DNA of 64,000 nt from Sorex araneus (taxonomy: Eukaryota; Chordata; Mammalia; Eulipotyphla; Soricidae). Below, piece by piece: positions 1 to 11,525 of this stretch (position 1 is its first letter; each line of letters begins with the position of its first letter). Position numbers and translations under genes: made by a program. The stretch lies in the NCBI RefSeq assembly GCF_027595985.1, contig NC_073313.1, positions 110,788,552 through 110,852,551 on the forward strand, read 5' to 3'. The notes under the pieces were generated by a model. That model was not told the DNA's origin, did not search any database, and saw nothing but the letters and a program-made list of their open reading frames with translations.

Positions 1-420
1 CAAGTGTTCTGTACATTATTAAGGTAGTGTGACAGAGAAACTATAGGTCCCGAATAGAAAATATAAAGGAGACTGACATAATTGAGTGCCTAGAAGGCAG
101 GTTCTTCACTATACATGCTCCCAAACATATTTTGATTTAGCATTCAAATAATGAAGGCCTATAATATTATCCCTACTTACAGATGCATGAGTAATATCAT
201 TCTATCAACAAATTTTCTTTGCCTATTGTGTGCCAGACAATGTAATGAATGTTTGGGTTATAGTAGTCAAAAACTAAGGAAAGTTGACTGCTTTTGTTGA
301 ATTTACATTTTAGTGCAAGAGAAAAATAACCAAAAAATTCAATGAATACCCTTTTGTAACAGTGTCGCAAACTGGAGCGCTTAAAAAGGGAAAAAAATTA
401 CACTAAGAAAATTGTTTTTC
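1..420. other. AT-rich non-coding DNA
   Basis: No convincing open frame, RNA gene or recognisable repeat was seen. Composition is AT-rich like the rest of the window. Confidence 0.4.
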
Positions 421-577
421 ATAGAGGCACACTGTGGGGCGGGGTAGTGGGAAGAAAACTGAGGACATTGGTGGTGATAAAAGCATGCTGAATTTGTCTT
501 GGAACATTGTATGACTGAAACTCAATCATGAGCAACTTTGTAACTGTGTAGCAAAGGGTGATTCAATTTAAAATATC
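421..577 (+). mobile_element. Old L1 3' UTR fragment
   Basis: A G-rich stretch is followed by 'gacattggtggtgata', then 'tatgactgaaactcaatcat', 'aactttgtaactgtg' and 'gtgattcaattt'. This is the order of the terminal 3' UTR blocks of the L1s elsewhere in the window. It is 5'-truncated and diverged, and contains no ORF2 sequence. Confidence 0.7.
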
Positions 578-1531
578 TTAAAACCACAAGCTATGAGGTG
601 AAAATAAAGCAAAGCAAAATAACCTAAACTGTAATAATAAAAATTTCAATGATAAAATGTACCTGGGAAACAAAATTAAAAAAAGAAATAATAATAAAGC
701 AGGATAGAGATCAACATAGATTCCCAGTTCCCTGGTTCAAAACTGGCTACGTTCTAAATTTGTCAGTTACTGTTTTATTTATATCTTTGTTACATACATG
801 TACATACATAATAACACATTCATAAACAGCATAATAATTTTTCATTTATTTTCTGTGTCTCAAACCTATTATTATACAAGAAGAATTATTTTTCTCCTCC
901 CCATGTCTCTGTGTCAGCTGAGGCAGTTTTTCTCCATGTATTTTCATACTAAATTGATACTGCAGGGACAGTCTCAGAGGGAACTCTGTGTTCTCACATA
1001 ACAGGGGTGATAGAGAGAGACAGAGAGAAAGACAATTATGACTTTATCACAATCTAATTACCAGGAGCTGCTGGTCTCTACTGAATCAAAATCTGTTATA
1101 TTATAATAGAAATTAAATTAAAGAAAATATAAAAATATTACCTCCCAGAATATCCTATCTATAAATATCACATTGGGGTTATAGTTTCAATATATAAATT
1201 TTGAGGGGAGGGGAGGAAACACAAACAGTACATACGAGTCTTCTACTTTTTCCCATTGATTTATTTTCTGATCTCTGTGTGACTATTAAAATGTAAACTA
1301 CTACACCTTCACATTAAACCTTGATATTTAAATTCAAATGTTAAATTAGCAAGTTAAGCTTACTCCTAAAGTCCATGTTCTTCCTTGAACATGTTTCTTG
1401 TTTGCTTGTCTTTGTTTCTTTGCTTCTTGTTTCCACTCTGGAGAAACCTGTACTCTGTCTCAATCATGAATTTCTTCCTATCTGCCCTCATATATTTCTA
1501 AATAAGTTTCAATAAAACCTACTTTGCTTCA
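578..1531. other. Unassigned AT-rich DNA
   Basis: Nothing recognisable apart from short simple-sequence stretches. The small open frame at 798-1001 has no family features and is treated as chance. Confidence 0.4.
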
Positions 1532-1715
1532 AGCCATGGAAGCAGTACAGTGTGTAGTACCCTTGCCTTGCACACGGCACACCCAGGTTCAGTCCCCGGC
1601 ACCCCAGATTGTCCCAAAAGTCCACCAGGAGAGAGCTCTGAACACAGCCAGGAGATAAGCGCTAAACACTGTTGGTGTGAACCCCCAAAAAAACTAAAAA
1701 GAAAAAAAACAACCT
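1532..1715 (+). mobile_element. Type-1 tRNA-derived SINE, diverged
   Basis: The copy shows a tRNA-like head with 'gtagtacccttgccttgcac', a decayed box B ('ggttcagtccc'), the 'caggag...gagccaggag' body and an A-rich tail. The substitutions, including the box B change, indicate an old copy that is unlikely to be transcribed. Confidence 0.75.
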
Positions 1716-1744
1716 ACTTTACTTCCCCCCGAAAATAAAATAAG

Positions 1745-1908
1745 CAAGTGAACTGCCTTTCACAGGGCAAATCCTGCTTCAGTTCTTCCCCCAAGTACCC
1801 TGAGCTTCCCCCAAGCTCAGGGGTCAAGCTATGCGTGACTCCTGAGCACAGAGCCAGGAGCAAATTTTGGAGTACCTCATGATGTGACCTCCAACGCAAA
1901 AACAAATT
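1745..1908 (+). mobile_element. Type-1 SINE, strongly decayed
   Basis: Only the middle and 3' body remain clear ('ctcctgagcacagagccagg', then 'gatgtgacctcc' and an A-rich tail). The head is barely recognisable. It lies directly behind another plus-strand copy. Confidence 0.5.
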
Positions 1909-1980
1909 AGCAAGTGAAAATAATACCTAATGATAGGATATTTATTAGAATTGCACTGGAATTGCATATTCTTTTATTTC

Positions 1981-2141
1981 ATTTTTATTTCTTTCTGGGT
2001 CACAACCAGCGATACACAGGGGTTACTCCTGGCTCTGCACTCAGGAATTACTCCTGGCAGTGCTCGAGGGACTATATGGGATGCTGGGATTCGAACCCGG
2101 GTTGGCCACAGGCAAGGCAAACGCCTTACCCGCTGTTTCAT
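1981..2141 (-). mobile_element. Type-1 SINE, well preserved
   Basis: Read on the minus strand it has the full head ('gcgggtaaggcgtttgcctt'), a perfect box B (GGGTTCGAATCC), the central body and 'gggttgtgacccagaaag' before the A-rich tail. The 'ORFs' across it are SINE translation artefacts. Confidence 0.85.
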
Positions 2142-2155
2142 ATTCTTTTAGAGAA

Positions 2156-2930
2156 AAAGATCTGAGACATAAAGTTATCGAGTTTTTTCATCCTTCAAGA
2201 CTCTTTATATCTCCTTTAAGTCTTTTGTCATTTCCTTTCAATAATGTTTTGTAACCTCTGCAATTTTTGTTAGATTTGATCTTAAGTGCCTTATGCTTTG
2301 ATCACTCTCATGAAATGGAATGCTTCTATTTAAACAAGTTTTTCAGTTGATATCATACTGGAATACACAATGTACTTTTTCCAGGAGTACACTTTCAAGC
2401 ATTCTCGAAACATGTTACCACACCAAAGTACCAATATCCTCCTACCACACTCCATTGGGACCCCTCCTCAAATATGTGTCAAAAATTTATATCATATAAT
2501 GCTTGAAGAAGGCATGATAGATATTTATTATCAAATTAGGATACTCTCTTTTAGTCCACATTGCTAAGATTTTACCTTTAATGTTTTATGATAACAGTAA
2601 TGGATATAAGAGGGATGAACATATAAGGAGCATATTTTCTAGGTAGCATTGATGAAACTTGCACCTTTATTGAAAGTCTAGACAAAGGGAAATAAAATGT
2701 TCAAAGACTAATTAGATTTTTGTGCGGGAACAATTGATTGTAAAAGTGGGAGAGGAAAATACCAATTTTCTTTCGTATAGTCTAAATTTGAGCACTCTGA
2801 AGTGTTTAAATAAATATAAAGATGAGATAACCTGAGGAGATTCTTGGGATAACATTTCAACATTAACAAGGAGAAGAAATGGACAAAAGAAACAGAACAA
2901 AAGACAGTGAGAATCAGGCCAGTGAGGCAT
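2156..2930. other. Unassigned AT-rich DNA
   Basis: No repeat or gene could be assigned with confidence. Confidence 0.4.
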
Positions 2931-2934
2931 AAGA

Positions 2935-3115
2935 GAAGCTATGGGGGATGGGGAGACTGGCAAGCGTAGAGGATTATGAGGGTGGGGAGGAGACCTACAT
3001 CAATGGTGGAGAGATGGCTGGTTTGGTGTTAATGCATTATTTTCATAAAACACCGCCATTGACAGTATTGTAAAGTTGTTAATCATGGCGAGTAAAATAA
3101 AATTTAAATCGAAAA
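2935..3115 (+). mobile_element. Old L1 3' UTR fragment
   Basis: A G-rich tract with 'caatggtggagagatggctg' is followed by 'ggtgttaatgcatta', 'attgtaaagttgttaatcat' and an AT-rich tail. This matches the older class of L1 3' ends also seen near 7100 and 45700. Confidence 0.6.
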
Positions 3116-4330
3116 ATTAGAAAAGAGATTGAATGGCCAGAAAACTCTGGAAAGGACCACCCCAAACAGTAGGATGGAAACCAAGCAAGTATGGCATCAC
3201 TCACTAAGATGGCAATAGTTGTAAGAGCAAAAGCCCTAATATTCCCAAGTCCCCCACCTGTGTTCCTAGTATTACGTTCAGGATCCTCCTCCTTGACACC
3301 AGACTCCCCTAAGGGACATATATAAAAGCAGCTGAAAGAGAAATCATATGAGTGACCCTGAAAAGCAGTCAGGCATAACTTAGCCAATAGTAGGACAAAC
3401 AAACACAATAAGGTGTAACCAACTATAAATCCAAAGGTAAGCTTGATTGTGAAATATTTTCCATTTACTAATGTCAGAATCGTAGAAGATTGGACTGAAG
3501 AGAATAAAAGGAAGATAATTACTTGGTATTTGCCATGTATATAGTGTGAGGAATCCATTCAAACATATTTTTTCCTTATGCAGGTACAGAAAATTAACCA
3601 GTATCGGAATTCACACTTTATTGAGCAGTTGCTTGCATTTTGAAATAAAGCTGCATATATATGTTAAGAAAAGAGCAGTTAGAATATGCATTAAAAATTT
3701 AAAAAACGGACAGTTAGAATAGTTACCATGAAATATTAACAAATATAATATATAAATGAGATTTTTAGCAAATATAAACTAATGGCGTTAATCATCAAAT
3801 TGACTGTATGTAATAAATACTAAAAGGCATTCTTTTACATGAAGAGAATAAATTATAGATCATTAAATCTTGAGATATTATGTAAAAGGTAATATAGTAA
3901 CAACCCCCCCAAAAATCAGCAAGATGAGACTATAAGGAAAACACTAAAAGTTGCAAATGAAAGGACAAAACTGATAGAGCAATTTAATGCCTACACGTAC
4001 AAAAGACTCTTAGACAGAGAAAATATGATATAATCCCTATGGTAATCACAAAAAAAATCTGAAGCAGAGATGTTTAGAACAACAAATAATAAAGAGGATC
4101 ACCAGATCAATCTATTGACATGAGAGATGAGGTAGAAACAAATGGGAGAAAAATGATAGAAACACAAAACAAACAGCAAACAAAGGACAAAATGAAAGCA
4201 AGACACATATATAAATATTCATTGCAAGTGTGAATGAATGATATAAACTCACTAAGCAAAAAATACAGAGTACTTGAGTAGCATGAAAAATATCTACGTA
4301 TACTATTATGAATTTAAGAATTTCAATCAA
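3116..4330. other. Unassigned AT-rich DNA
   Basis: Parts around 3900-4250 have the A-rich plus-strand look of very old L1 coding sequence, but no diagnostic motif survives. The 159-residue minus-strand open frame at 3079-3558 shows no family hallmark and is not called as a gene. Confidence 0.4.
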
Positions 4331-4334
4331 AGAC

Positions 4335-4490
4335 TGAGACACATTATAGTGGGCCTAGCATGTGTTCAACCGGGTTTGATTCTTCTCACTATACATTGCC
4401 CCATGGTCCCCCGAGCCCCTCCAAGAATGATTTCTGAGCTTAGATCCAGGAGTAAGCCCTGAGCACCGCTGAGTGTACTGCTTTCAAAAG
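4335..4490 (+). mobile_element. Type-1 SINE, diverged
   Basis: The middle is recognisable ('accgggtttgattctt', 'ccatggtcccccgagcccct', 'atccaggagtaagccctgag', 'gctgagtgt'). The first half of the head is decayed and the A-tail is lost. Confidence 0.65.
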
Positions 4491-4499
4491 TATTTCACA

Positions 4500-5295
4500 T
4501 CAGATATAAGGACAAAAATAATCTCATAGTTAAAGACTGCAACAAGATTTTAAGTCAGCAATGCAGAGAAAATGTTAGGAACTTCAATTCTTGTATCTGA
4601 TAGAAAATATTTTTAACTAAGAAAGATAATGAAGGAAAAAGTTGGAAACTATACATTGATCAAGGAGTCAGTTTAGTAGGAAAATAAGCCCAAATATGAG
4701 AAGTATGCAAAATTATTATTATATTAACAAGGACATTACTGATAGCAATACAATGTAATTATATGAGTTCTCACTACATGACCTACAAGTCATCCATATA
4801 AACTTAACAGGCAAAAATATAATTTAATGAAGCTATCTATGGGAGAGTATTATTATATAGATCTAGATATATGGAGAGACAGAAAAATTTCCATCTCAGA
4901 ACCATAAAGTACATAAGAGAAAACATAAGTGTTTCATTCCAGGAATTCAACATAAGAGTTATTTTCTATGACTCAATTCCCCTGAAGAATTACAAGAGAA
5001 AAGGCAAGGGAAATAAACTGCAATAATAAACAAATTGGACAAGATTTAATCAAAACTTTTACAGTGAAATAAACTACCAGTACTAAAAAGAGGAAACAGC
5101 AATTGGAAGAAGATGCTTATATGACCTATATCTAACAAAGGGCTAATAACACAAAAAGCCACATAAATTACGCTTCATTAGACTTTTCAGCAGATATACT
5201 AGGGGCTAGAAGACAGTGGAATGATAATTTTCACACTACCATAAATCAATAACTACAAACCAAGAATACAAATCTATAAAGGACAATTTTGTTTG
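4500..5295. other. A-rich DNA, possibly very old L1
   Basis: The plus strand is strongly A-rich, with phrases reminiscent of old L1 coding sequence ('gatcaaggagtcagtttag', 'tctaacaaagggctaataac'). No alignment can be defended by eye, so it is left unassigned. Confidence 0.3.
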
Positions 5296-5297
5296 CT

Positions 5298-5468
5298 GAG
5301 TTTTGTTCCAGGGAGGGGGTTCATCCAGGATGCTCAGGGTTTACTCCTGGCTCCATGCTAAAGGATCACTCTGATCAGGGGCCTAGGGACCATTTGTTGT
5401 GCCAGGGTTGGGAACTGGAATGGCAGCATACAAGGCAAGCACCCTACTGACTGTACTATTGCCCCTGA
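5298..5468 (-). mobile_element. Type-1 SINE, diverged
   Basis: In minus orientation: 'aggggcaatagtacagtcag', 'tagggtgcttgccttgtatg', a decayed box B and the 'gagccaggagtaaaccctga' body. The tail end is degraded. Confidence 0.65.
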
Positions 5469-5469
5469 A

Positions 5470-6265
5470 AGACAGTTTGCTTGTTTTGAGCAAAGGGATA
5501 TGCCTTTAAGGTTGGTCAACCAATGAACCAATGAACGCATAACAGCAGAAACCATGGCAACATACTAAGCTATGTCATAGTTGCATTCTATAGGTTACCA
5601 TGGCGAGGAGTATCACCATTGACTTGAGTTTCAAGGTAAGTGAAGCCCAGGGATGGACCAATTTTTCAGGGACATAAAAGGAACCAATATCACCTGAGAA
5701 AAATGTGTACAAACCTTTCAATCATGGGACAGGAACTGTAAAATGTCTAAGAAAACCAAGAGAAAGATGTCTGTTTAGACCTCTTGTGGAGATGTGCAGA
5801 AAGATGCATAAGAAAAACAACACAGGACACATTCCGATTGAGAATTACAATCTGACATGAATTCTAGAGAGGTAGAGACAATGTTTGGGAAAGAAATATT
5901 GAAATGTGATCAAATAATAAAAAATCAAGTCACCATGATTATTAAATGGAGGATTGTGGACCAGTGAGTCTAAGATAGGTAAGTTTTCTCATATTGATTT
6001 ATTCTTGTTTTATAATGCTATGGTATTTTGCTTCTATGTGTGTATGACTCACCGTACCCTACACTATAGTTCCAGTGTTATTTCTTCTCCAAAAACTCCC
6101 CTCTATCCATTCTTCCAAACTCCCTTAGTCTTTCTTCTGAAAGCACCATAGTTTTTTTTATCAAGTGTATAAATTAGCTTTGTTAATTATTGCCTGTTCA
6201 TTTGATTTATTTATGTTTTAAATATGAATAAAACTATCCGTTATTTGTTTTTTCTCTTTCTAATA
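5470..6265. other. Unassigned AT-rich DNA
   Basis: No gene, RNA or clear repeat was identified. Confidence 0.4.
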
Positions 6266-6269
6266 TATA

Positions 6270-6470
6270 TAAAGAATTCACAAGATGAACACAATAAAAC
6301 AGCATGAAACCCAGTTTTTAAACATGGACAAACTACATGATTAAACAGTTCTAAGAAGAGATACAGATAGCCCAAGAACACGTGGAAAATTCTAAACACT
6401 CTTAATTATTAGGGAAATGCAAATAAAAATACTCCAAAGCCGAAACTACAGTGAAAAAATTTTTTAAATT
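6270..6470 (+). mobile_element. Old L1 ORF2 fragment
   Basis: Contains 'ttaattattagggaaatgca' followed by 'aataaaaatac', the classic L1 ORF2 segment equivalent to 20180-20215 of the intact L1 in this window. It is heavily mutated with no open frame. Confidence 0.6.
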
Positions 6471-7208
6471 TTTGAAGTCCTACATTACCTAATGTGACAG
6501 AAACTACACTATAAAGCTATAGTGATCAAAACAGCCTGATATTGGAATAAGGATAGACTTTGACCAATGAATCAGAATAGAATATCCAAGGATAACCACA
6601 TACATATATGATCAGCCAACTTTTGACAAAGGAGCAGAGGCATGAAATGGAGTAAAGACAACATCTCCAACAGATGATGTTATGGAGACTGAAAAAAAAC
6701 AAGGGTGTTAAAAATAGAAGATGGATCTGTATCCTACACCTTACACAAAAGTCAATTCAAAGTGGATTAGTCCTGAAAGTATAAAATACACTGAGTAAAA
6801 TTTAGGCAGAATACCTCAAGATCTGGATCTCAAAGTTGTCTTCAATGGTACAATTATATTGGCATACGCAACAAAATAAAAACAATTTGGACTACATCAA
6901 ATTTAAGCACTTCTGCGTGGCAAAAGAAACAAGGGTTAACTGTGAAGAGTCACAGCTGAGTGGAGAGCTGGGCATAAACCAAGAGCACCTCCATATGTAT
7001 TCACCGCAAAAATGAATAGTTGATAAGCTCAGGAACAATGTGGGGAGTGAGGAGAAGGGATAGTCAGAGGGATAATTTGGTAGGACATCTCGGACAGTGG
7101 TGGAGGGTTCTGTTTGGAACACTGTATGCATGAACCCAGTCATTAAATGTAAGTCATTGTGAATCATGGAGCTTTAAATAAAATAGAATTTGAATCATTG
7201 AATAAGAA

Positions 7209-7247
<39 letters not shown>

Positions 7248-7248
7248 A
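6471..7248 (+). mobile_element. Old L1: ORF2 C-terminal part, 3' UTR and (AAAT)n tail
   Basis: Includes 'aagctatagtgatcaaaac', 'gccaacttttgacaaagga' and 'ttcaaagtggatta', corresponding to the region downstream of the reverse transcriptase. A 3' UTR with 'tcattgtgaatcatgg' follows, ending in a perfect AAAT-type run at 7201-7248. Many stops and indels are present. Confidence 0.75.
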
Positions 7249-8190
7249 CCCACTCTATCTGTTTAGATTTGAGTTGGTTTTTTTTTAATGGTCTACTTGG
7301 ACAGCAGGGCAGCCAGGTCAAGTCGAAACTCATGGACAGCTAAGCACCCAGGCTGGGTCCAGATTTACCAAGACTGAAAATCCTCCACCACCACTCCGTT
7401 GGCTCAGGGCTCAGGAGGCAGAGCTGCTGCGGTATCTGAAGCAGATCAAAGCCTCCACCACCACACTGTACCAAGTACATCTCAAAAGTATTGCTGCCCG
7501 CAGTGTATTATGGAACATGAACTGGCTGGAGATTGAACCTGAGGACCAGTGTGTGTGCCCCCTGGTCAGGTTCTGCTGGACTGGTCGCTGAGGCCAGCCC
7601 AGAGCACCTGACCTGTGCATGGTGGCCACCCTACCCCCAGTTCTGGTCCCAGCCTGGGCTACTTCTGCCATCACTGCTGGGACCCAGAGGGCACAGCACC
7701 ACCAGCAAGTCAACTCAGACCCAAGGTTGACTTAGAGTCTTTTCAACCATCAAGAGCATCAGCAGCCTGATGACACCACCAGACTCCAACAACTCAGGAC
7801 CAAGCGTTGAAAAATTGAAACACCAAAATTTAGCCATACCCACAAACCACCTCTATCTTCCCCATATATCAGCCTTGCTCCAGAGACTCATAAATAATTT
7901 TTAAGTTTCTTTTTTTTATTGCATTTAAAAAAAATCTTTGGCATCAGAAATCGCTTTGTAATACAGCTTAATTAGAAAATATTTTTGACCTTTTTTCCTC
8001 TCTTGCTTCCTAAACCCATGGAGATCCTGATGAGAAGGCAGCTCTAGGCATGCTCTGCAAGGCCATATAACCCTTGAACACTTAATCCCTGTCATTCTCT
8101 CCTCTCACATCTTCCTAAGTTTCAATAAAAAGCTTTCTTGCTCCACCGAGAGGGGGGGTGGGGGAAGTTCTATCTGGACATGGCACCCTT
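7249..8190 (+). repeat. Unnamed repeat, LTR-like or family B-related
   Basis: The segment at 7840-7895 ('ccttgctccagagactcata' then 'aataattt') resembles the joint of the duplicated repeat at 10020-10620 ('ccttgcttcagagaccca', 'aataaatctcg'). The right part ends with AATAAA at 8124-8129 followed by 'agctttcttgctcc', like an LTR or retroelement polyadenylation region. Strand and boundaries are tentative. The overlapping open frames at 7411-7730 show no protein family. Confidence 0.35.
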
Positions 8191-8372
8191 TTGGTTTTAT
8201 TTTGTTTTTGTCTGGAGACCACAGTTGGCAGTGCTCAGGCACGAGTTAGTACTGACTCTGCACTGAGTAATCACTCCTACCTGGCTCAGGGCACCAAATG
8301 GAATGCCAGGGATCTAACCTGGGTCAGCAGTGTACAAGGCAAATAAATGTCTTACTCACTGCACTATCCCCT
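8191..8372 (-). mobile_element. Type-1 SINE, diverged
   Basis: Minus-strand copy with 'cactgctgacccaggttag' (decayed box B) and the central body. The flanks 'atggcacccttt' and 'atggtaccattt' could be a decayed target duplication. Confidence 0.65.
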
Positions 8373-9612
8373 GATATGGTACCATTTATACATTAGTTAT
8401 CTGTAGAGTGAACTAAGATCAGATATCATGCCTATGAATCATACTTAGTCTTTATAACAATTATCATTTGATGCACTATTTTCCTTCAGCTTTTTCAGGG
8501 ACTCATCTGCCTTATGTTACTGATGCATTGTGGAAGTGCATGTTACCCTTTCAGACTTTCAAAACAAAACAAAAATACCCTCAGCACTTTATAAACCAGC
8601 ACTTGTATTTGATGGATATGTGGAAGATATAAATCCTGGCCCAAAAGTTTGGTTTTGGAATTCACTTAACTTCCCTGGAAGTTGTTAAATTCAAGATACT
8701 GTTATTGTTGTAGGTCCCTTCTAACCTGTCTGCCCAATGCTTGTTTAATTTTCAGTTTAGAAAATACATACAGTTCTGCTGGGTCACGTGACTGACATGT
8801 GAGCCCTCCCAATGAACTCACTCATCTCCTTCAGGAAGCCAACAGGCGCTTAAGACCAGCCCCAGGCAGGGAAAATCTATCACAGTCCGCCTAAGTAATT
8901 ACAAAACTTTCCAGTAAACATACTTAAAAGGAAAATTAAAATGTGATTTAATTATACACATTTAACCCAACAAATCCAAAAATATTATACTATGTAATAT
9001 CTCATAGTAAATGATGTAAAGTCACTGTGATACTTTGAATGAATTGTTTTATACTGTTATTAAAATTCGGGTTCAGTTCAGATTAGCCTTACTACAGACC
9101 AATAGTCAGATGCTTCTCAGAGATGCTTCCTGGGGCTGCCCTGGAGAGTTACATGCCCATCAACCTACCCAAACTGGCAACAACTTCATAACCCAGTGCT
9201 GATGGATTCAGCTCACTGAAGTCAGCCTGTGGAAATTGGTCATCATTTTCTAAGGAGAAAGAAATCCATCTTCACAAATGCCTGAGGTTCCCTGCCCTTG
9301 GACCTGCCCATTCAGGTTAGATGATGCAGATCCCAGAGGTTAACCAAGTGCTTGTAGTTGCCAGTCAAGTGACTGTACCTCTGGGACTGGAAACTGGATG
9401 CTAATTCATTACCTCTGGTCACCTGGCATGCCACTGGCGATGTGCCCACAGGCAAAGGACAGGTACCCTTTGAGGGGAGATGATTCTCATTTCCCACCAC
9501 TGCAAAACACCCTTCATGTTTGGGGGTTGTTTGCTTTGAAGAATTTTCGTTTTAGCTGGAGTTCAGACAAGAACCTACTCTTCTTCGGAGTCACTTTTCA
9601 AAGGAAAAAAAA
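8373..9612. other. Unassigned DNA, possibly unique sequence
   Basis: No repeat was recognised across about 1.2 kb, one of the longer repeat-free stretches in the left half. There is no convincing coding exon. Confidence 0.4.
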
Positions 9613-9618
9613 ATGATC

Positions 9619-9811
9619 CCAGGGGTGGAACAATAGTACAGAGGATAGGGCATTTTCCCTGAACATTGCCATCCCTGATTCGATCCCCAGTATCCGATAT
9701 GGTCCCCCAAGCACCGCCAAGAGTGATTCCTGAGTGCAGAGTCAGGAGTAACCCCTGAGCACCCTGGGTTTGACCCAAAGAGACAAAAAAATGAAACAAA
9801 ATAAATAAATT
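9619..9811 (+). mobile_element. Type-1 SINE
   Basis: Head 'acaatagtacagaggatagg', intact box B ('gattcgatcccc'), body 'gattcctgagtgcagagtca' and end 'ggtttgacccaaagagac', then an A-rich tail. The flanks 'aaatgatcc' and 'aattgatcc' may be a short target duplication. Confidence 0.8.
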
Positions 9812-10614
9812 GATCCAGACCAACATCTCCAACAAGAAAAGAGACAGCAAGGTGATCTCTCACCCACAGACTGAACAATCAACGGGCTTAAGATAAATGC
9901 AAACAAGAGAAAAACGCTGATGCCTGGATCCCCAAAGCAACAAGGAAAGAGAAGCAGAGTTGGACAGCCCCAGCACAGAAGATGAAGGCAAACCATCGTG
10001 TCACTCTGCTTTAGCTCAGGTTTTCAGGTCATAAATAAATCTTGAAAGAGATAACAAAAATGCAGTACTCTTCTCAGACCCCCACATGGCTGAAAAATTC
10101 AGGGCATACCAGAGGGTTAGCCAGTGCCTGCCCCGCAGTTACTTGTTTCCACAATCCAAAATCACCACTATGTCCCCAGCTGGACCCCACAATCTCAAGA
10201 CAGACCCCCAATGAGGAAATAATCTGTTGAAAATTTGGTTATACAGGTTTTGTGACTGAAGTCTCCAGGCTTCCTCGGAGTCAGGATGGCCCTGACTTCC
10301 CTATACTTTCAGAAGCCTAGCAGTCACTCCTGCAAACCAGCTCCTGAGCTATAATGTAACGTCTTTCATTGACCTTGCTTCAGAGACCCATAAATAAATC
10401 TCGAAAGGGATCTAAAGCCACAGTAAATTTTGAACATGCTCATGGCTGAAAAATTCTGGGTACATGAGAGGGAGGAGGAGTAGGGCAATTCCTGCCCAAA
10501 CAGAGCCCCCCTGTAGCTGAATGCTCTCCCAATCCAAAAGCACCACTAGGCTCCCAGACAGACTTCATTATCTCAGGAAGGACCTCACTAATATATTAAT
10601 CTGCTGAAAATTCT
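9812..10614 (+). repeat. Family B: tandemly duplicated ~360-bp repeat, left part
   Basis: Two diverged copies of one unit are visible. Copy 1 from about 10020 and copy 2 from about 10380 both contain 'cataaataaatct[tc]gaaag', 'catggctgaaaaattc', 'atctcaaga/atctcagga' and 'aatctgttgaaaat/aatctgctgaaaat'. Copy 2 is interrupted by a 459-bp element and resumes at 11104. The identity of the unit is unknown; an LTR or satellite-like composite are both possible. Confidence 0.55.
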
Positions 10615-10629
10615 GATATGTGGATTTTT
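10615..10629. repeat. Target-site duplication, left copy
   Basis: 'gatatgtggattttt' is repeated with one mismatch at 11089-11103, bracketing the minus-strand element between them. Confidence 0.75.
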
Positions 10630-11088
10630 AATGCATTTTTTAATTTATTTTTTTATTGAATCACCATGTGGAAAGTTACAAAGCTTTCAGGTTTACGTCT
10701 CAGTTATACAATGCTCGAACACCTATCCCTTCACCAGTGCACATATTCCACCACCAAGAATCACAGTATACCTCCTCCCCACCCCCTACCCCGCCAGTGT
10801 TACTGATAAATTTCACTTTACTTTGATTACATTCAATATTTCAACAAAAAACTCACTATTATTGTTTGGAGTTTCTCCTCCCAAAGTCGGACCTGCTGAA
10901 AAGGAAGCATTTGATAATTTGTTTTCCATTGCTGAGAATGAAGAGATATGAGGTCAAGCAGCCGCAATAGCAGCTGCACGGTTTTGGATTTCTGTATTTT
11001 AGTATTTTAGTAACTAAGTCCAGAGAAATTTCTGCCATAAATTGCATCATTGCAAGCTTGTACCTCTCTGCTACTTTATATTCCACAT
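10630..11088 (-). mobile_element. Family A composite retroelement, 5'-truncated copy
   Basis: In minus orientation it starts in the 'aagcttgcaatgatgcaatt' block, passes 'cagaaatccaaaaccgtgca', 'ttcattctcagcaatggaaa' and 'aacaataatagtgag', then enters an L1-like 3' tail (G-rich tract, 'ggtggtggaatatgtgcac', 'gtgattcaataaaaaaata'). It has 15-bp flanking repeats, and the insertion joint TTTTTT/AA is an L1-endonuclease-type site. No coding capacity is evident. The same order of blocks is found at 11526, 13529 and 31971. Confidence 0.75.
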
Positions 11089-11103
11089 GATATGTAGATT
11101 TTT
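11089..11103. repeat. Target-site duplication, right copy
   Basis: 'gatatgtagattttt' matches 10615-10629 except for one G/A difference. Confidence 0.75.
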
Positions 11104-11238
11104 TAACTTAAATCTCCAGTCCTCTCTCAGAGTCAGGATAGGCTATCATCCCCCACCTCTGTACTTTTGGTAGCCTTGACAGCCACATCCATACACCAAA
11201 GCTGCCACCAAATTAAAAAAGCTACCCCCACTGTACAT
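11104..11238 (+). repeat. Family B, right part of interrupted copy 2
   Basis: 'aaatctccagtcctctctcagagtcagg' (key block 'cagagtcaggat') resumes the unit exactly where it broke off at 10614, as judged from copy 1 at 10255-10330. Confidence 0.6.
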
Positions 11239-11239
11239 C

Positions 11240-11510
11240 ACCAATAAAAAGTCTGAACTCCCTGAGCGAACCTATATTGCAGACCATAATGCACAACAGG
11301 AGATAAAGAAGAAAATTGCCTGGTATAGAGGCATGTTTTTTGGGGGGTGTTGAGTGATGGTGGGAGGAAAAATAGGGACATTAGTGGTGATACATGGTCA
11401 CTGTTGGATGGGATGGGTGTTGAATCACTATGACTGAAACCCATTTATGAACAGCTTTGTAATAGTCTATCTCATGGTGATCTAATAAAAATTTGTTTAA
11501 TTAAAAATTA
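11240..11510 (+). mobile_element. L1 3' UTR fragment
   Basis: 'attgcagaccataatgcaca', a G-rich tract, 'acattagtggtgatacatgg', 'tatgactgaaacccatttat' and 'gtgatctaataaaaattt' follow the order of the L1 3' UTR. The A/T-rich tail became the landing site for a SINE and a family A copy. Confidence 0.75.
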
Positions 11511-11525
11511 AAATTAATGGGGCTG
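11511..11525. repeat. Target-site duplication, left copy
   Basis: 'aaattaatggggctg' is repeated perfectly at 12310-12324. Confidence 0.75.

Noticed and set aside
7411-7730. Two overlapping antiparallel frames of 100 and 65 residues
   Set aside because: Cannot both be real, neither has family motifs, and they lie in a probable repeat.
10615-11103. Endogenous retrovirus LTR pair
   Set aside because: The flanking repeats are 15 bp target duplications, not LTRs, and no gag/pol-like frame lies near. An LTR origin for family B remains only a possibility.
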